64,000 nucleotides of DNA from positions 2,852,001 to 2,916,000 of the forward strand of contig OZ245021.1 of the NCBI GenBank assembly GCA_965223775.1, written 5' to 3'. The notes under the pieces were generated by a model, which worked only from the letters and a program-made list of their open reading frames with translations, searched no databases and was not told the origin of the DNA. Positions 60,894 to 64,000 of the stretch are shown here, piece by piece. A program made the position numbers and the translations under genes. Position 1 is the stretch's first letter. Each line of letters opens with the position of its first letter. The stretch comes from JAJDXW01 sp965223775. Its GTDB lineage: Bacteria > Pseudomonadota > Gammaproteobacteria > HK1.

Positions 60894-61748
60894 GTGGAAG
60901 AGTTGGCGAGCGGGTTCGGCCTGATCGAGGGGCCGGTCTGGGACGGAGGGCTCGTCTTCAGCGACGTTCCCAACGGCGGGGTGCATCGACTCGGCGAGGA
61001 CGGCTCGATCGAGACGGTGGTGGAGCACCGCCGCGGGATCGGCGGGATCGCGCTCCACGAAGCGGGCGGGCTCGTGGTGGGCGGGCGAAACGTGGCCTAC
61101 AAGGGGCCGGCCGCACCCGCGACGGTGGTGTTGCTCGGCAACGACTGCGTCCGCGATATCATCGGCTTCAACGACCTGACGACGGACGACGCCGGCCGGA
61201 TCTACGCCGGCTCCCTGGGGGCGAGTCCCTTCGGACCGGAGGCGGGGAAGAAGGACGGCTACCTTCATCTCATCGACCTGGACGGATCGCACCGGATCCT
61301 GGCCGCCGGCATCCGCCTCACCAACGGGCTCGGGTTCTCTCCCGGCGGGGAAACCCTCTATCACGCCGACTCCGGCCGCCACCGGATTGGTGCATACGAG
61401 GTGCGAGGCGGCGGCGACATCGGCGAATGGCGGGATTTCGCGATCGTCGACAACGGCATTCCCGACGGTCTGGCGATGGACGTGGAGGGATCGGTCTGGG
61501 TGGCCGCCGCGCACGGGGGAGAGGTGCTGCAATTCGATTCCGGGGGGAAGCTCCGGCGGCGGATCCCCTGCCCGCATCCGATGCCGACCAGCGTGTGTTT
61601 CGGGGGCGAAGACCTCCTGGATCTGTACATCGTGACCGGCACCGCGGGCACCGGCCGGGACGACTCGGGCACCATCTATCGGATCGGGGTCGACGTGCCG
61701 GGGCTGCCCGTCCCGCCGGCGCGGGTGGCCTTGCCGTCGTCCGCCTGA
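60894..61748 (+). CDS. SMP-30/gluconolactonase family protein
   Basis: The 284-residue beta-propeller has the family's metal ligands in LIEGPVWDGG (Glu), IRLTNGLGFSPGG (Asn) and IPDGLAMDVEGSVWVAAAHG (Asp). It probably hydrolyses a sugar-acid lactone in the cytoplasm. GTG at 60894 begins the conserved domain. It lies upstream of the threonine-synthase-like gene, 100 bases apart. Confidence 0.9.
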   Translation: MEELASGFGLIEGPVWDGGLVFSDVPNGGVHRLGEDGSIETVVEHRRGIGGIALHEAGGLVVGGRNVAYKGPAAPATVVLLGNDCVRDIIGFNDLTTDDAGRIYAGSLGASPFGPEAGKKDGYLHLIDLDGSHRILAAGIRLTNGLGFSPGGETLYHADSGRHRIGAYEVRGGGDIGEWRDFAIVDNGIPDGLAMDVEGSVWVAAAHGGEVLQFDSGGKLRRRIPCPHPMPTSVCFGGEDLLDLYIVTGTAGTGRDDSGTIYRIGVDVPGLPVPPARVALPSSA

Positions 61749-61848
61749 GACAAACGACGTATCCGAAGCTACCGCTTCCCGGTCTTCTCCTCGACCGGAA
61801 CCGTTCGAGCCAATCCGGTCCCGCGAAACGCGGCAACCAAGGAACGAA

Positions 61849-63039
61849 ATGAGCGCCAGCTACGTCACTCATCTCGAATGCTCTCTCACCGGCCGCTCGT
61901 ATCCGGCCGGAGAAGTACATGGGCTCTCCGCGGCCGGCCGGCCGCTGCTCGTTCGCTACGACCTCGATGCAATCGCGGAAAACCTCGCTCGTGAAGACCT
62001 TTCCGCCCGGCCGGACGGATTCTGGCGGTACCGCGAGTTCCTGCCGGTACGAAGCCCCCGAAACCGGATCTCGCTCGGGGAGGTGACGACGCCGCTCGTC
62101 GCGCTCTCCCCGCCGGAAGGAGGGGAGGGGGAGTTGCTGGTGAAGGACGAGGGGCGGCTTCCCACCGGCTCGTTCAAGGCGCGGGGTCTCGCGCTCGCGG
62201 TGTCGATGGCGAAGGAGCTCGGTCTTCGCCGGCTCGCCATGCCGACCAACGGCAACGCGGGCGCGGCCCTCGCCGCCTACGCGTCCCGGGCCGGGATCGA
62301 GTCGGTGGTGTACTGCCCGGACGACACGCCGGAGGTCAACCTCTCCGAGATCGAGCTGCACGGAGCGCTCACCTGGCGGGTGGACGGCCTCATCGACGAC
62401 TGTGGGCGCATCGTCCGCGAGCGCGCGGACGAGGAAGGCTGGTTCGACGTGTCCACCCTCAAGGAGCCGTATCGGATCGAGGGCAAGAAGACGATGGGGC
62501 TCGAGCTCGCCGAGCAGCTCGGCTGGACCCTCCCCGATGTCATCCTCTATCCCACGGGGGGCGGAACCGGGCTCATCGGAATGTGGAAGGCGTTCGCCGA
62601 GCTGCGTGCCGTCGGCTGGCTCGACGGACGGCTGCCGCGGATGGTCGCGGTCCAGGCCGAGGGCTGCGCTCCGATCGTGCGGGCGTTCGAGGCGGGGGAG
62701 GAGCACGCGCCTCGATGGGAGGGCGCGCATACGGTGGCGGCCGGCATCCGGGTCCCGGCCGCGATCGGAGACTTCCTCATCCTGCGCGCGGTCCGGGAAA
62801 GCGGCGGGTTCGCGGCGAGCGTGAGCGACGAGGCGATACTCGAGGCGCGCGCGGAGGTGGCCCGCCGCGACGGTCTCCTGCTCTGCCCCGAAGGGGCGGC
62901 GACCCATGCCGCGTGGCGCGCGGCGATCGCGGACGGAAGGATCTCGCCCAGTGAGCGGGTCGTGCTGTTCAACTGCGCGACCGGACTCAAGTATCCTTTG
63001 CCCTTGGTCACCCGAAAAATCGAAATGTCCGATACATGA
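61849..63039 (+). CDS. Threonine synthase-like fold type II PLP enzyme
   Basis: A 396-residue protein starting with a THLECSLTGRSYPAGEVHGL pre-domain (threonine synthase N-terminus without the zinc cysteine pattern) and a PLP domain with K110 in LPTGSFKARGLALAV, the asparagine loop MPTNGNAGAALAAYAS and the phosphate-binding PTGGGTGLIGMWKAF. It fits the threonine synthase/diaminopropionate lyase group; the true substrate could be O-phosphohomoserine or another beta/gamma-substituted amino acid. ATG at 61849 follows CAAGGAACG. Confidence 0.85.
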   Translation: MSASYVTHLECSLTGRSYPAGEVHGLSAAGRPLLVRYDLDAIAENLAREDLSARPDGFWRYREFLPVRSPRNRISLGEVTTPLVALSPPEGGEGELLVKDEGRLPTGSFKARGLALAVSMAKELGLRRLAMPTNGNAGAALAAYASRAGIESVVYCPDDTPEVNLSEIELHGALTWRVDGLIDDCGRIVRERADEEGWFDVSTLKEPYRIEGKKTMGLELAEQLGWTLPDVILYPTGGGTGLIGMWKAFAELRAVGWLDGRLPRMVAVQAEGCAPIVRAFEAGEEHAPRWEGAHTVAAGIRVPAAIGDFLILRAVRESGGFAASVSDEAILEARAEVARRDGLLLCPEGAATHAAWRAAIADGRISPSERVVLFNCATGLKYPLPLVTRKIEMSDT

Positions 63040-63107
63040 CCCGACCGGGGGCAAGAACAGAGGGTGGACTCGAGTTCCCGGACGGCACGAAGGGAGGAAG
63101 CTACGCG

Positions 63108-64000
63108 ATGAAACAATCAGTCCCTCGGACCGCGCGTCCGGGCTCCTTGCGAACGGTAACGACCGCCGGAGCGCTTGCGGGCGGCGCCGTTCTGCTCGCC
63201 GCCGGGAGCGCGTATGCGTCCGTCCCCGGCGAGACCCAATTCGTGTTCAACACCTTCTCGTTCCTCATCTGGGGCGCGCTCGTGATGTGGATGTGCGCGG
63301 GTTTCACCATGCTCGAATCGGGCTCGGTCCGCACCAAGAACGCCTCCGTGATCTGCCTCAAGAACATCGGGCTCTATTCGATCGCGGGGCTCGCCTACTA
63401 CCTCATCGGCTACAACCTGATGTACGTCGACGTGGGCGAGGGCGGCTGGATCGGCACGTTCGAGCTCTTCTACGGCCCGTCGGCGGACGAGCGCGCCCTG
63501 CTGGGCGGCGACGAAGGGGCGAAGGCGGCCGTCATCGAGAAAGGCTACTCCACGATGTCGGACTGGTTCTTCCAGATGGTGTTCGTGGCCACCGCGGCCT
63601 CCATCGTGTCCGGAACCCTGGCCGAGCGGGTGAAGCTGTGGTCGTTCTTCATCTTCATCACGATCCTGACCGCCGTCGTCTATCCCGTCGTCGGGGCCTG
63701 GACGTGGGGCGGTGGATGGCTCTCCGAGCTGGGATTCAAGGACTTCGCCGGATCCACCATCGTGCACTCGACCGGCGGCTGGGCGGCACTTGCCGGAGCC
63801 ATCGTGGTGGGGGCGCGTCGAGGGAAATTCCGTGCCGACGGCACCGTCAGGCCCACGACCCCCTCCAACATCCCCTCCGTCACCCTCGGGGTCTTCATCC
63901 TTTGGCTCGGCTGGTTCGGCTTCAACGGGGGTTCCCAGCTCGCGCTGGCCGGAACGGTCGATGCGATCGCGATGAGCAACGTGCTCGTCAATACCAATCT
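63108..64000 (+). CDS. amt: Ammonium transporter, truncated at the window end
   Basis: About 297 residues are visible. A signal-like N-terminus (to about 38) is followed by the Amt fold: NTFSFLIWGALVMWMCAGFT, MLESGSVRTKNASVICLKNI, the DWFFQMVFVATAASIVSGTL helix, LWSFFIFITILTAVVYPVVG, the HSTGGWAALAGAIVVGARRG segment with a conserved histidine, and LGWFGFNGGSQLA. ATG at 63108 follows AGGGAGGAAG. The C-terminal part and any following glnK/glnB-type gene lie beyond the window. It imports ammonium across the inner membrane. Confidence 0.93.
   Translation, partial: MKQSVPRTARPGSLRTVTTAGALAGGAVLLAAGSAYASVPGETQFVFNTFSFLIWGALVMWMCAGFTMLESGSVRTKNASVICLKNIGLYSIAGLAYYLIGYNLMYVDVGEGGWIGTFELFYGPSADERALLGGDEGAKAAVIEKGYSTMSDWFFQMVFVATAASIVSGTLAERVKLWSFFIFITILTAVVYPVVGAWTWGGGWLSELGFKDFAGSTIVHSTGGWAALAGAIVVGARRGKFRADGTVRPTTPSNIPSVTLGVFILWLGWFGFNGGSQLALAGTVDAIAMSNVLVNTN

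Noticed and set aside
1..64000. Search for tRNA, rRNA, riboswitches and phage integrases
   Set aside because: None of the expected conserved sequences or protein motifs was seen by reading; a covariance-model scan was not possible, so small RNAs could be missed.

Overview
The window is uniformly high-GC, densely packed bacterial DNA. The gene families present (Tat- and Sec-exported ABC binding proteins, a complete branched-chain amino acid type ABC operon, family III CoA transferases, Soe/Dms-type molybdoenzymes, DUF1028, TIGR04076) fit a metabolically versatile proteobacterium, most likely an alphaproteobacterium. No rRNA, tRNA, CRISPR array or prophage was found, so the taxonomic call is an inference from gene content.

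Left part (1-5581): the tail of a molybdopterin oxidoreductase gene, its unusual fused iron-sulfur/membrane-anchor partner, an MlrC-type metallopeptidase, a decayed molybdopterin oxidoreductase fragment and an EamA exporter.

Centre of interest (5809-18882): a spermidine/putrescine-type ABC importer, a short-chain dehydrogenase, an AraC-type regulator, an APH-fold kinase, a class III PLP enzyme, an aldehyde dehydrogenase with a C-terminal targeting helix, and a complete bacterial microcompartment shell set (two BMC-T, one BMC-P, one BMC-H) with one uncharacterised protein. The enzyme set matches the RMM/aminoacetone-utilisation compartment logic known from Mycolicibacterium: amino alcohol to phosphorylated amino alcohol to aldehyde plus ammonia and phosphate, then oxidation of the aldehyde inside a protein shell. 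Here it sits in a proteobacterial-looking genome with its own importer and regulator. Shared GGTCAAG motifs lie upstream of the importer and between the divergent kinase and lyase genes.

19159-21841 is a small defence/plasticity patch: a FitAB/VapBC module, a HigBA module, a possible broken DNA methyltransferase start and a Uma2-family nuclease. 22167-33790 is an acyl-CoA catabolic neighbourhood: TauD dioxygenase, sulfurtransferase, two family III CoA transferases, cupin, MaoC hydratase, class IV aminotransferase, MmgE/PrpD and acyl-CoA dehydrogenase, with a 57-bp tandem repeat array in the middle. 34242-40605 holds a TIGR04076 protein, an aldo/keto reductase and livGFHMK, closed by a clear terminator. 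40709-45490 holds RidA, an amidohydrolase, a DUF1028 protein, an LLM flavoenzyme and an enolase-superfamily enzyme, probably a catabolic set for a small nitrogenous or acidic substrate.

45586-50383 is a second, split molybdoenzyme complex (catalytic, iron-sulfur and membrane subunits), followed by an amidase and an oligopeptide-type ABC importer. 57928-60217 holds a flavin reductase and a divergent MarR-HlyD pair with a well-formed divergent promoter and a palindromic operator. The right end has a PPOX-type flavin protein, an SMP-30 lactonase, a threonine-synthase-like PLP enzyme and a truncated ammonium transporter. Three related inverted-repeat elements (around 8088, 33829 and 57815) lie just after stop codons.
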